A stretch of 64,000 bases of DNA from Pseudomonas costantinii. Lineage in GTDB: Bacteria > Pseudomonadota > Gammaproteobacteria > Pseudomonadales > Pseudomonadaceae. This document shows, one piece after another, positions 26,602-37,678 of this stretch (its first letter is position 1; each line of letters opens with the position of its first letter). A program made the translations under genes and the position numbers. The stretch is taken from NCBI RefSeq assembly GCF_001870435.1, contig NZ_MDDR01000004.1, forward strand, positions 1 through 64,000, written 5' to 3'. The notes below the pieces were generated by a model. The model was not told the DNA's origin and ran no database searches. It was given only the letters and a program-made list of their open reading frames with translations.

Positions 26602-27891
26602 TTGAGTATCCAACCGAGTACTTACTCTCCTGACATAGCAGTGCCGAGCGACAAACGTGTCTTCGGCGCCCGCGACCTGTTCTCCCTATGGTTCTCCCTC
26701 GGCATCGGCCTGATGGTCCTGCAAACGGGGGCATTGCTCGCGCCAGGCCTGGGCTTGTCCGGCTCATTGCTGGCCATTTTCCTTGGCACCTTGGTGGGCG
26801 TGTTGTTGCTGGCCGCCGTCGGCGTGATCGGCAGCGAAACCGGCCTGTCCGCCATGGCCGCCCTCAAACTCAGCCTCGGCGCCAAAGGCGCGAGCTTGCC
26901 GGCGTTGCTGAACCTGCTGCAGCTGATCGGCTGGGGTTCGTTTGAAATCATCGTGATGCGCGATGCCGCCAGCTTGCTCGGCACCCGTGCTTTCAGCGAA
27001 GGCAGCCTGTTGGCCAGTCCATTGCTGTGGACGCTGTTTTTCGGTGGTTTGGCGACGTTGCTTGCCGTCAGCGGTCCGCTGACGTTTGTACGGAAAATCC
27101 TGCGCAAATGGGGCATCTGGCTGCTGCTCGCCGCCTGCCTGTGGCTGACCTGGAACCTGTTCGCCAAAGCCGACCTTGCCGCGCTCTGGGCCAAGTCCGG
27201 TGACGGCTCGATGCCATTTGCGGTGGGTTTTGATATCGCCATCGCGATGCCGCTGTCGTGGCTGCCGCTGATTGCTGATTACTCACGTTTCGGCAAGCGC
27301 GCGAAAAGCGTGTTCGGCGGCACCGCGCTGGGCTTCTTTATCGGTAATTTCTGGCTGATGAGCCTGGGCGTGGCCTACACCCTGGCGTTTGCCCCCAGCG
27401 GTGAGGTGAATGCGCTATTGCTGGCACTGGCCGGTGCAGGCCTGGGGATTCCGCTGCTGCTGATCCTGTTGGACGAGTCGGAAAACGCCTTTGCCGATAT
27501 TCACTCGGCGGCGGTGTCCAGCGGGATTCTGTTGCGCTTGAAGGTCGAGCACCTGGCCTTGGCCATCGGTGTGATTTGCACCCTGATCGCCTGCTTTGCA
27601 CCGTTGGCGCAGTACCAGAACTTTCTGTTGCTGATCGGCTCGGTGTTTGCGCCCCTGTTCGGCGTGGTGTTGGTGGATCACTTCATCCTGCGCCGCCGTG
27701 GCCAGGGCGTAATCGCCAACCTGCATTGGCCGGCGTTGGTGGCGTGGTTAGGCGGCATCGCCACCTATCACCTGCTGGCCAACGTGTATCCGGACGTTGG
27801 CGCGACCCTGCCGGCACTGGTGCTGGCAGGGTTGTTGCAATTCATCCTGGGCCGGGCCTTCAGTGGCGCGCGGGCACCAGCTCAGGCTTGA
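26602..27891 (+). CDS. cytX: NCS1-type hydroxymethylpyrimidine transporter
   Basis: A 429-residue permease of the cytosine/purine/thiamin-precursor (NCS1) family with about 12 hydrophobic helices. Family features are LFSLWFSLGIGLMVLQTGALL at the first helices, LIGWGSFEIIVMRDAASLL and PLSWLPLIADYSRFGKRA. Location right after thiC fits CytX, a putative importer of HMP. I chose the TTG at 26602 (MSIQPSTYS). The open frame extends upstream to a GTG inside the repeat, which is an unlikely start, and a GTG at 26641 is an alternative. Its last 32 bases overlap the convergent gene at 27860. Confidence 0.85.
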   Translation: MSIQPSTYSPDIAVPSDKRVFGARDLFSLWFSLGIGLMVLQTGALLAPGLGLSGSLLAIFLGTLVGVLLLAAVGVIGSETGLSAMAALKLSLGAKGASLPALLNLLQLIGWGSFEIIVMRDAASLLGTRAFSEGSLLASPLLWTLFFGGLATLLAVSGPLTFVRKILRKWGIWLLLAACLWLTWNLFAKADLAALWAKSGDGSMPFAVGFDIAIAMPLSWLPLIADYSRFGKRAKSVFGGTALGFFIGNFWLMSLGVAYTLAFAPSGEVNALLLALAGAGLGIPLLLILLDESENAFADIHSAAVSSGILLRLKVEHLALAIGVICTLIACFAPLAQYQNFLLLIGSVFAPLFGVVLVDHFILRRRGQGVIANLHWPALVAWLGGIATYHLLANVYPDVGATLPALVLAGLLQFILGRAFSGARAPAQA

Positions 27892-28606
27892 GCACGCCAG
27901 TGAGGCGCGCATAGGGGATGGTCATTTCGATCAGCCCCAATGCGTAAGGGGCAATGGTGGCCACATTGTACTTGAGCACCACGCCGCCGCTGGTCAGGGC
28001 AATGTTCGGGGTCTTCTGGAACGGCCAGTTCTTCACGAACTCCGGGTCGCGGTCCATCTGCGAGTTAATCAGCCAGCTGTTGTGGGTAACTTTCGCGGTG
28101 TTCCAGAACGCCTGCTCCTGGCCCGGCAGTAGCATGTCGGTCAGGCTCAGTTCCTTGTGCAACAGGCGCGAATAGTTGATGAAACCACGGCCGGGCTCGC
28201 CGTGGGCGGCACCGGTATCCAGATAACTCGACACTTCAACGATCACCAGTCCGTCATGCTGCTCACGTACCTTGGCTTGCAAGTACATGCTGTTACGGTC
28301 GGGTGACTCACGCAGGAACTTGTCGCGGTAGGCGTTCAGGGTCGCCGGCACGCTGGCGCCGGGCGTGGTGCGGGTCATTTGCAGCAGGCGTTGTTCCACC
28401 AGGGTGTCCAGTTGTGGCTCGCTGGGGAAGTGCACGGTATCGATATTTACCAGCGGGCAGTCAGGGCTGTCGCAGCCGGGCTTGATCTGTTCCGAGGCGT
28501 CGGGCTTTGTGTCCAACGGCTTGAGATAGCTGGGCTGGAACAGGCTCTGGCAAGCACCCAGAGTCAAGGCAATACAGGCCACGGAGGCGATTTTTAAAAG
28601 CGACAT
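27860..28606 (-). CDS. Lipoprotein with RsiV-like DUF3298 domain
   Basis: A 248-residue protein with a lipoprotein signal (IASVACIALTLGACQS, Cys near residue 19). The C-terminal half has the DUF3298 pattern (VEVSSYLDTGAAHGEPGRGF, then LSLTDMLLPGQEQAFWN, then LTSGGVVLKYNVATIAPYALG). Family members include the B. subtilis anti-sigma factor RsiV, which binds lysozyme, but here the lipid anchor and the lack of a sigma factor nearby argue against an anti-sigma role. It matches PA4972. Its end overlaps the end of cytX by 32 bases on opposite strands. Confidence 0.82.
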   Translation of the reverse strand: MSLLKIASVACIALTLGACQSLFQPSYLKPLDTKPDASEQIKPGCDSPDCPLVNIDTVHFPSEPQLDTLVEQRLLQMTRTTPGASVPATLNAYRDKFLRESPDRNSMYLQAKVREQHDGLVIVEVSSYLDTGAAHGEPGRGFINYSRLLHKELSLTDMLLPGQEQAFWNTAKVTHNSWLINSQMDRDPEFVKNWPFQKTPNIALTSGGVVLKYNVATIAPYALGLIEMTIPYARLTGVLKPELVPARH

Positions 28607-28798
28607 GTGCGTCCTTCGGAAATCGATGGAGAGCGAAAAGAGTAGCGCTTGGACTGCCAACAAGGCAGTCAGTTCGCCACTAAGCTGATTAGAGTGAGTT
28701 TGACGCCCGCCGCCTATCCCGGCAACCGGAAAGGGGCTGCACCGGGGGCAGGAGCGCGTTAGGATGGCGCGAATTGCACCTGTACAACGAGGAAAGAT

Positions 28799-29416
28799 AT
28801 GACGGACATTGCGAAATCGACGCCGAACAAAATCGAGATTGTTCAGCGCGACAATGCCTACCAGGGCTTCTACAAGCTTGATCGCGTGCAACTGCGCCAC
28901 GAAAAATTCGATGGCGGCATGAGCCGGTTGATCAATCGCGAAGTCTTCGTTCGTCATGACGCGGTGTGCGTGTTGCCCTACGATCCGCAGCGCGATGAAG
29001 TGGTGTTGATCGAGCAGTTCCGCGTTGGCGCCATGGGGCGTACCGACAACCCCTGGCTGGTGGAAATGGTCGCAGGTCTGATCGACAAGGATGAAGAGCC
29101 GGAGGAGGTTGCGCACCGCGAAGCCGAGGAGGAAGCTGGACTGACGTTCTCCGCGTTGTGGCCGATCACCCAGTATTTCCCATCGCCCGGCGGCAGTACT
29201 GAATTGGTGCACTTGTATCTGGGGCGTTGCGACAGCTCGGGGGCAGGAGGTGTCCATGGACTGGAAGAAGAGGCAGAAGATATCCGCGTTACTCGCTGGG
29301 CGTTCGAAGATGCCCTGCAGGCGGTGCGTGACGGCAAAATTTCCAACGCAGCCAGCATTATCGCCCTGCAATGGCTTGCGCTTAACCGCGCGGAAGTGAG
29401 GGGGTTATGGCAGTAA
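28799..29416 (+). CDS. nudF: ADP-ribose diphosphatase (Nudix)
   Basis: A 205-residue Nudix hydrolase that cuts ADP-ribose to AMP and ribose 5-phosphate. The Nudix box GLIDKDEEPEEVAHREAEEE followed by AGL, near residues 97-119, is complete, and the downstream PSPGGSTELVHLYLGR is the ADPRase hallmark. A GAGGAAAG ribosome site precedes the ATG at 28799. It starts a run of co-oriented genes (DUF1249, cpdA, yqiA, parE), an order conserved in gamma-proteobacteria. Its end overlaps the DUF1249 gene. Confidence 0.95.
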   Translation: MTDIAKSTPNKIEIVQRDNAYQGFYKLDRVQLRHEKFDGGMSRLINREVFVRHDAVCVLPYDPQRDEVVLIEQFRVGAMGRTDNPWLVEMVAGLIDKDEEPEEVAHREAEEEAGLTFSALWPITQYFPSPGGSTELVHLYLGRCDSSGAGGVHGLEEEAEDIRVTRWAFEDALQAVRDGKISNAASIIALQWLALNRAEVRGLWQ

Positions 29417-29856
29417 AGGCACGGGAACGTTATCGAGTCGACCTGATCGGGCTGCAAGCCGCCTGCGAAGCCAACTATGCGCGGCTGATGCGCCTGCTCC
29501 CCGACATGCGCCGCACCCCCGAGGCGCGGCGTATTGCCGTGACCCATGGCGATCAGATGCTCGGCGTGCTGACCCTTGAAGTCATCGTGAACTGCCCATA
29601 CACCACCACCCTGCGCGTGCGCCAGGAACACAGCCTGCCGTGGCTGCCGGTGCCGCAACTGGAGGTTCAGGTGTATCACGACGCACGGATGGCCGAGGTG
29701 ATCAGCGCCGAACATGCGCGGCGCTTTCGCAGCATCTATCCTTACCCGAATGTGTTCATGCACCAGCCCGATGAGAAAGCACAACTCAATGTGTTCCTCG
29801 GTGAATGGTTGAGCCACTGCCTGGCCTTGGGCCATGAATTCGAAGTCGTGCGGTAG
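29407..29856 (+). CDS. DUF1249-family protein (YqiB-like)
   Basis: A 149-residue cytoplasmic protein that overlaps nudF by 10 bases. It has the DUF1249 core: YRVDLIGLQAACEANYARLM at the start, VIVNCPYTTTLRVRQ in the middle and YPYPNVFMHQPDEKAQLNVF near the end. In E. coli the YqiB protein sits in the same place between nudF and cpdA. No function is established; co-location with nudF, cpdA and parE is conserved over a wide range. Confidence 0.9.
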   Translation: MAVKARERYRVDLIGLQAACEANYARLMRLLPDMRRTPEARRIAVTHGDQMLGVLTLEVIVNCPYTTTLRVRQEHSLPWLPVPQLEVQVYHDARMAEVISAEHARRFRSIYPYPNVFMHQPDEKAQLNVFLGEWLSHCLALGHEFEVVR

Positions 29857-29951
29857 ATGTGAACTGCGTCTGCTTCCTGGGTTTCCTCTTTGTTTCTGCC
29901 CCAGCATAATCGTGTCAAACGTCCATTCCTGTGATTGCTTGGGAGACCACC

Positions 29952-30767
29952 TTGCCCCGCGTATCCACCGTGAGCCCTGATGCGCCGGCGATGCTGGTGC
30001 AGTTGTCCGACAGCCACCTGTTTGCCGAGGGCGACACCACGCTGCTAGGCATGAACACCCGCGAAAGCCTGAAACGGGTGATCGAACGGGTGCGCGAGCA
30101 GCAGCCGCAGATAGATTTGCTGCTGGCCACGGGGGACCTGTCTCAGGACGGTACGCTTGAGTCCTACCAACAATTTCGCGATATGACCGGGACCCTTTCT
30201 GCCCCGGCCCGCTGGATCCCTGGTAACCACGACGAGCCGCAGATCATGGCCCGCGCCGCCGTGCACAGCGATTTGCTGGAGCCGGTAGTCGACATCGGCA
30301 ACTGGCGCGTGACCCTGCTGGACTCCGCCGTACCGGGCTCGGTGCCGGGTTATCTGCAAGACCAGCAACTGCAATTGCTCGCCCAAGCCCTGAGCGAAGC
30401 GCCGAGTCGGCACCATCTGGTGTGCTTTCATCACCACCCGGTGTCCATCGGTTGCGCGTGGATGGAGCCCATCGGCTTGCGTAACCCTGAAGCCTTGTTT
30501 GCCGTGCTGGACCGCTTCCCGCAGGTCAAGGCGCTGCTCTGGGGCCATGTGCATCAGGAGATAGACCTCGAACGTAATGGCGTGCGCCTGTTGGCCTCAC
30601 CGTCCACCTGCATCCAGTTCACACCGGGCAGCGAGGACTTCGACGTCAGCGAGCAGGCGCCTGGGTATCGCTGGCTACGGTTGCATGCCGACGGACGGTT
30701 GGAGACCGGGGTAGAGCGGTTGGTCGGCTTCGAGTTTACGGTGGACTACGGTAGCAACGGTTACTGA
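29952..30767 (+). CDS. cpdA: 3',5'-cyclic-AMP phosphodiesterase
   Basis: A 271-residue class III metallophosphoesterase that breaks down cAMP. The metal-binding motifs are in order: LSDSHLF, GDLSQDG, PGNHDE, CFHHHP and LLWGHVHQE. I chose the TTG at 29952 because a GGGAG ribosome site lies 6 bases before and the length then matches the P. aeruginosa protein. In P. aeruginosa cpdA is induced by Vfr-cAMP and provides feedback; I did not see a clear Vfr site here. It sits between DUF1249 and yqiA, as in E. coli. Confidence 0.93.
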   Translation: MPRVSTVSPDAPAMLVQLSDSHLFAEGDTTLLGMNTRESLKRVIERVREQQPQIDLLLATGDLSQDGTLESYQQFRDMTGTLSAPARWIPGNHDEPQIMARAAVHSDLLEPVVDIGNWRVTLLDSAVPGSVPGYLQDQQLQLLAQALSEAPSRHHLVCFHHHPVSIGCAWMEPIGLRNPEALFAVLDRFPQVKALLWGHVHQEIDLERNGVRLLASPSTCIQFTPGSEDFDVSEQAPGYRWLRLHADGRLETGVERLVGFEFTVDYGSNGY

Positions 30768-30816
30768 GATTTACCTGTAAACTGCGCCTCTTTGGCTGAT
30801 GCACGGAGAGCCCGGC

Positions 30817-31425
30817 ATGTCTGCTTCGATCTTGTATATCCACGGTTTCAACAGCGCGCCGGCGTCCAACAAAGCCAGCCAACTGATCACCGTGATGGAC
30901 AATCTCGGCCTGGCCGACCAATTGCGTGTTCCGGCCCTGCATCACCATCCCCGTCAGGCAATTCCTCAATTGGAGGAGGCCATTGCGCAACTGGGGCGGC
31001 CGCTGCTGGTCGGCAGCTCACTCGGCGGCTACTATGCAACCCATCTTGCCGAACGCCATGGCCTCAAGGCGCTGCTGGTCAACCCGGCGGTCAGCCCCCA
31101 TCGGATGTTCGACGGTTACCTGGGCACCCAGAAGAACCTCTACACCGATGAAACCTGGGAACTGACCCGCGACCACGTCACGGCCCTGGCCGAGCTGGAA
31201 GTCCCGGCGCCCCAGGATGCCGCGCGTTATCAGGTGTGGTTGCAGACCGGGGATGAAACACTGGATTATCGCCTCGCCCAACAGTATTACCGGGCCTGTG
31301 CCTTGCGCATCCAGGCCGGTGGCGACCATGGTTACCAGGGGTTCGCCCAGCAACTGCCGGCGATGTTGAGCTTTGCCGGTATTGGCCCTGATCAGTATCA
31401 ATCCTTCGATTTTTCTTCACTGTAA
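30817..31425 (+). CDS. yqiA: YqiA-family esterase (alpha/beta hydrolase)
   Basis: A 202-residue small hydrolase. The nucleophile elbow is in GSSLGGYYATHLAERHG near residue 68, the Asp and His follow in WLQTGDETLDYRLAQ and GGDHGYQGF. The start ILYIHGFNSAPASNKA is typical of the UPF0227/YqiA family. E. coli YqiA cleaves short acyl esters. The ATG at 30817 follows a GGAGAG ribosome site. A hairpin followed by T residues spans its stop codon, so it may be the end of the nudF-cpdA-yqiA transcript. Confidence 0.9.
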   Translation: MSASILYIHGFNSAPASNKASQLITVMDNLGLADQLRVPALHHHPRQAIPQLEEAIAQLGRPLLVGSSLGGYYATHLAERHGLKALLVNPAVSPHRMFDGYLGTQKNLYTDETWELTRDHVTALAELEVPAPQDAARYQVWLQTGDETLDYRLAQQYYRACALRIQAGGDHGYQGFAQQLPAMLSFAGIGPDQYQSFDFSSL

Positions 31426-31444
31426 GAATCGAAGGCCACTTTTT
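31403..31444 (+). terminator. Terminator-like hairpin spanning the yqiA stop, before parE
   Basis: CCTTCGATT (31403-31411) and AATCGAAGG (31427-31435) pair perfectly, and a TTTTT follows at 31440-31444. The loop contains the yqiA stop codon. Partial termination between yqiA and parE is plausible. Confidence 0.5.
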
Positions 31445-31446
31445 AA

Positions 31447-33374
<1,928 letters not shown>

Positions 33375-33375
<1 letters not shown>

Positions 33376-34370
33376 TGCGCACAGGCTTCGCCCTGGCGAT
33401 CCTGATGTTGAGCGGGTTGGTGGCTACCCAAGTGGTTGCCGCGCCCGTGGCTGAACTCAAGCTGGTGTCCGAACACCCGGTGGACGGCATGCGCGGCGGT
33501 AATCTGTCGGGCCTTGCCTTGTGCGGCAAGGCGTTGTGGACAGTTTCCGACCGCGATGACGACCAGATTTATCGCCTGGATATCAGCGCGCCGACCTGGA
33601 AGGCCGAAACGGTGAAGATCGACGTGCCTCCCGTGCCCGAGTCTGGTTTGCCTTGGGGTTTGCGTTCGCGCACCAAGGCGGCTTCGTTCATTCGCGGTGG
33701 TGATCTGGACTTTGAAGGCATCAGCTGTGATGCCGCCGGCAACCGCTATATTGTCAGCGAGGCTCACGCGGCGGTGCTGCAAGTGCCGGTGGCTGGTGCG
33801 CCCGAGTGGTTGAAAATTGCCCCGGGCATGGTGCGTGAAGCGCGTGCCAGTGGCCTGTTGCTGCACTTCAATACCTTGTTTGAAGGCCTGGCGGTAAATC
33901 CTGAAGGCAATCAGATTTGGTTGGCTGCCGAGCGTGAGCGGCGCGGTTTAATCTCTATCAAGCGCCCGCAAAGGCTGTGGGATTGCGATGGGCCGTGTGT
34001 GTTGTTGAGCGAGGCCGGCCAAGAAATGCAGCCGGCGCAGTTCACTAACGCCAAGGCTGTGTCCAAGGATTTTTCTGACTTGTCGCTGTTCAACGGCAAA
34101 CTCTTTACCTTGGAGCGCAGTGCGTTCCAGATTTGTCGGCGCGATGCAGTCACAGCCAAAGTTGAGCTGTGCTGGTCGTTTGCCGACGAGACGCTGACGC
34201 CGAACCGGCGTTACGCACAGTCTTATGGCTTGGCTGAAGCCCTGGTGGTGGATGCCGACGGTGCCTGGTTGGGCATCGACAATAACTTCGGTCCCCGCGC
34301 CGATGGTGAAAAACGCCCTATGGTTTATCGTTTCGCCGCTCCTGCCGGTGGCTGGGGCGCCCAGCCATGA
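33375..34370 (+). CDS. Esterase-like phytase-family exported protein
   Basis: A 331-residue protein whose ATG shares a base with the parE stop codon. A signal peptide (TGFALAILMLSGLVATQVVAA) is followed by a beta-propeller-like domain with repeated motifs: GGNLSGLALCGKALWTVSDR, DLDFEGISCDAAGNRYIVSE, LFEGLAVNPEGNQIWLAAER and LVVDADGAWLGIDNNF. This fits the esterase-like activity of phytase family. It matches PA4966 between parE and parC. The location is presumably periplasmic; the substrate is unknown. Confidence 0.86.
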
Positions 34371-34443
34371 ACCTGCACTTTTTTGAATTGATTCAGCGCA
34401 GCGGCAGTTCCGTTGCGCCTTACCCAACAATGATGAGGCCCGC

Positions 34444-36708
34444 ATGAGTGACATCCTTGCAGACAGCTTAGATGGCGTAGAACGCCGGTCGCTGGCTGAC
34501 TTCACCGAAAATGCCTACCTCAACTACTCCATGTACGTGATCATGGACCGTGCCTTGCCGCATATCGGCGACGGCCTGAAGCCCGTGCAACGGCGCATCA
34601 TCTACGCCATGAGTGAGTTGGGCCTGGATGCCGATTCCAAGCACAAGAAATCGGCGCGTACCGTTGGTGACGTGCTCGGTAAGTTCCACCCCCACGGTGA
34701 TTCGGCCTGCTATGAAGCCATGGTGCTGATGGCCCAGCCGTTCAGCTACCGCTACACGTTGGTGGACGGCCAGGGTAACTGGGGTGCGCCGGATGATCCC
34801 AAGTCCTTCGCCGCCATGCGTTACACCGAAGCACGCTTGTCGCGTTATTCGGAAGTACTGCTGAGCGAACTGGGTCAGGGCACTGCAGATTGGGGCCCGA
34901 ACTTTGACGGCACCCTCGACGAGCCGCTGGTATTGCCGGCGCGCTTGCCGAATATCCTGCTCAATGGCACCACCGGTATTGCGGTCGGCATGGCCACCGA
35001 CGTTCCGCCGCATAACCTGCGCGAAGTCGCCACGGCCTGCGTGCGTTTGTTGGATGAACCGAAAGCCACGGTCGAGCAGCTCTGCGAGCATATCCAGGGC
35101 CCGGACTACCCGACCGAAGCAGAAATCATCACGCCGCGCGCCGATCTGTTGAAGATGTACGAAACCGGCAAGGGCTCGGTGCGTATGCGCGCCGTTTATC
35201 ACATCGAAGACGGCGACATTATTGTTACCGCGCTGCCGCACCAAGTGTCCGGCGCCAAGGTACTGGAACAGATTGCTGCGCTGATGCAGGCCAAGCCATC
35301 GAAACTGCCGCAGGTCGCCGACCTGCGTGACGAGTCCGACCACGAAAACCCCTGCCGTATTGTGATTATCCCGACCAATAGCCGGGTCGATCATGAAGTG
35401 CTGATGCAGCATCTGTTTGCCAGCACCGACCTTGAGTCCAGCTACCGGGTCAACGTCAACATCATCGGCCTGGACGGCAAGCCGCAGCTGAAAAACCTGC
35501 GCAACCTGTTGGTCGAGTGGCTGGAGTTCCGGGTTAATACCGTGCGCCGCCGCCTGCAATTCCGTCTGGATAAGGTCGAGCGCCGCCTGCACCTGTTGGA
35601 CGGCTTGCTGATTGCCTATCTCAACCTGGACGAAGTGATCCACATCATCCGTACCGCTGAGCACCCGAAAGCCGAGTTGATCGCGCGTTTCGAACTGAGC
35701 GAGATCCAGGCTGACTACATCCTCGACACCCGTTTGCGTCAGTTGGCACGGTTGGAAGAAATGAAGCTGCGCGATGAGCAAGATGCGCTGCTTAAGGAGC
35801 AAGCCAAGCTGCAAGCGTTGTTGGGCAGCGAGGCCAAGCTCAAGAAGCTGGTGCGCAGCGAGTTGATCAAAGACGCTGAAACCTATGGTGACGACCGTCG
35901 CTCGCCAATTGTCGAGCGTGCTGAAGCCAAGGCTCTGACAGAAACTGAGCTGCTGCCAAACGAGAAAATCACCGTCGTTCTGTCGGAAAAGGGTTGGGTT
36001 CGTTCCGCCAAGGGGCATGATATTGATGCCACCGGTTTGTCTTATAAGGCTGGCGACGGGTTCAAGACCGCTGCGGCCGGGCGTTCCAACCAGTTTGCGG
36101 TATTTATCGACTCCACCGGGCGTAGTTACTCGGTGCCGGCCCACACCTTGCCTTCCGCGCGGGGGCAGGGTGAGCCGCTGACCGGTCGTCTTACGCCGCC
36201 ACCGGGGGCGAATTTCGAGTGCGTGCTGCTGCCGGACGACGATTCGCTGTATGTGATCGCTTCCGATGCGGGTTACGGTTTTGTGGTCAAGGGTGAAGAC
36301 CTGCAGGCCAAGAACAAGGCGGGCAAGGCGCTGTTGAGTCTGCCGAACAACGCGAAGGTAATCCTGCCGCGCCCGGTGGATGATCGTGAGAGCAACTGGC
36401 TGGCCTCGGTGACCACCGAAGGGCGTTTGCTGGTGTTCAAGATCAGCGACCTGCCGCAGTTGGGCAAAGGCAAGGGCAACAAGATTATCGGGATTCCCGG
36501 GGAGCGTGTGGCCAGTCGCGAAGAGTACGTGACCGACATCGCCGTGGTCCCCGAAGGCGCAACCCTGGTGCTTCAGGCCGGCAAGCGAACATTGTCGCTA
36601 CGCCCTGACGACCTTGAACACTACAAGGGTGAGCGCGGCCGACGCGGCAACAAACTGCCACGGGGCTTCCAGCGAGTGGATGCTTTGTTGGTGGAAACGC
36701 CTGTTTAA
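34444..36708 (+). CDS. parC: DNA topoisomerase IV subunit A
   Basis: A 754-residue DNA-cutting subunit of topoisomerase IV. The active tyrosine is Tyr127 in [13 protein letters not shown]. The quinolone-target region [12 protein letters not shown] has Ser87 and Glu91, the residues found in susceptible P. aeruginosa. The C-terminal part (from about 490) is the DNA-wrapping beta-pinwheel with repeats such as [18 protein letters not shown]. It lies 73 bases after the phytase-like gene and is probably in the parE unit. Confidence 0.98.
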   Translation: MSDILADSLDGVERRSLADFTENAYLNYSMYVIMDRALPHIGDGLKPVQRRIIYAMSELGLDADSKHKKSARTVGDVLGKFHPHGDSACYEAMVLMAQPFSYRYTLVDGQGNWGAPDDPKSFAAMRYTEARLSRYSEVLLSELGQGTADWGPNFDGTLDEPLVLPARLPNILLNGTTGIAVGMATDVPPHNLREVATACVRLLDEPKATVEQLCEHIQGPDYPTEAEIITPRADLLKMYETGKGSVRMRAVYHIEDGDIIVTALPHQVSGAKVLEQIAALMQAKPSKLPQVADLRDESDHENPCRIVIIPTNSRVDHEVLMQHLFASTDLESSYRVNVNIIGLDGKPQLKNLRNLLVEWLEFRVNTVRRRLQFRLDKVERRLHLLDGLLIAYLNLDEVIHIIRTAEHPKAELIARFELSEIQADYILDTRLRQLARLEEMKLRDEQDALLKEQAKLQALLGSEAKLKKLVRSELIKDAETYGDDRRSPIVERAEAKALTETELLPNEKITVVLSEKGWVRSAKGHDIDATGLSYKAGDGFKTAAAGRSNQFAVFIDSTGRSYSVPAHTLPSARGQGEPLTGRLTPPPGANFECVLLPDDDSLYVIASDAGYGFVVKGEDLQAKNKAGKALLSLPNNAKVILPRPVDDRESNWLASVTTEGRLLVFKISDLPQLGKGKGNKIIGIPGERVASREEYVTDIAVVPEGATLVLQAGKRTLSLRPDDLEHYKGERGRRGNKLPRGFQRVDALLVETPV

Positions 36709-36723
36709 GGCTTATTAGAGCCC

Positions 36724-36751
36724 TCGATCTACGATTTAACACGTAGATCGA
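36724..36751. other. Perfect 10-bp stem after parC
   Basis: TCGATCTACG (36724-36733) pairs fully with CGTAGATCGA (36742-36751), loop ATTTAACA. It is 16 bases past the parC stop. No U-run follows, so it is either a Rho-assisted terminator, an RNA 3' end protector or a binding site. Confidence 0.4.
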
Positions 36752-36884
36752 CGCTTTGACGCTGGAGTCGTGGCGCATATTCACGGATGATATGGCCTTT
36801 CCAGCGCCGGCGTGGCCGAGCGTGTTTAGGTTATTTTTAGTATTACATTGTGGTTTGCCTGGTGGCAGCCACCTGGATGGGATG

Positions 36885-37592
36885 ATGACTGCTCCACGCC
36901 TTCCTTTAATTTTGATGCTCGCTGGCCTTTTGGGGCTGGCGGGTTGCAGCACGCACCAACCGGTGTCGTTGTACCAGCTGGACAGCGGAAGTCCGGCTCA
37001 ACCGGCACAAACTGCCGGCATGGCCGTATTGCTTGGTCCGGTAGTCGTTGCTGATTACCTGCAACGCGAAACCCTGCTGCAACGTCAGAACGACGGCAGC
37101 CTGCAAGGTTCCGTCGATGGTCGTTGGGCGGGCAGTTTGTCGTCCGATATCAACCAACTGATGTTGCGCCAAGTCGCGGGTCAACTGGACAGCCAGCGTG
37201 TGGTGCTCGCACCTGCGCCCACCGGCTTTACCCCGGATGTGCAGGTGTTGCTGACCATTACCCGACTCGATTCGGGCATTTCGCAGCCGGCGATCCTGGA
37301 TGCGCAATGGCGCTTGATCGATCGTCGTGGCCAGGTGCGCGATAACCGCATCGTGCACCTTCAGGAAGAGCACGCGGGCACCACCGCGTCCCAGGTCCAG
37401 GCCCAGGGCGTGTTGTTGCAGCATTTGGCGCAGCAGTTATCGGTAGCGCTGAAGCCACTGGCCAACCAGCCGCCAATTGCTGAAGCGCCGCGCAAGCAAG
37501 CGCCAGTGCAGGCTAAACCGGCAGCCCCGGAAAAGCCGAAGATGCCGATGGCAGTGCCAATTCGTACGGATATGGAAGTGTTCAGGTTCTGA
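36885..37592 (+). CDS. PqiC/YmbA-type lipoprotein
   Basis: A 235-residue lipoprotein with signal LILMLAGLLGLAGCS (Cys near residue 21). The domain that follows (VSLYQLDSG, GPVVVADYLQRETLLQRQND, WAGSLSSDINQLMLRQVAGQL, then LLTITRLDSG) fits the ABC-transport auxiliary / PqiC family, which works with MCE lipid-transport systems at the outer membrane. No pqiAB genes lie nearby. The tail is rich in Pro, Ala and Lys. I chose the ATG at 36885 because a GGATGG ribosome site is 4 bases upstream; 36882 is equally in frame. Confidence 0.82.
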   Translation: MTAPRLPLILMLAGLLGLAGCSTHQPVSLYQLDSGSPAQPAQTAGMAVLLGPVVVADYLQRETLLQRQNDGSLQGSVDGRWAGSLSSDINQLMLRQVAGQLDSQRVVLAPAPTGFTPDVQVLLTITRLDSGISQPAILDAQWRLIDRRGQVRDNRIVHLQEEHAGTTASQVQAQGVLLQHLAQQLSVALKPLANQPPIAEAPRKQAPVQAKPAAPEKPKMPMAVPIRTDMEVFRF

Positions 37593-37610
37593 TCTGAATC
37601 GCTGACAAAT

Positions 37611-37641
37611 AAAAAGGCCCGCTGAGTAAGCGGGCCTTTTT
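37611..37641. terminator. Bidirectional terminator
   Basis: AAAAAGGCCCGCT and AGCGGGCCTTTTT form a long GC-rich stem with a short loop, with A and T tracts on both sides. It lies between the PqiC-like gene and the convergent YtjB-like gene, and fits termination of both. Confidence 0.92.
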
Positions 37642-37678
37642 GTTGTACGCATTTTAACTGTGGGGGCGGCGGTGTTCT

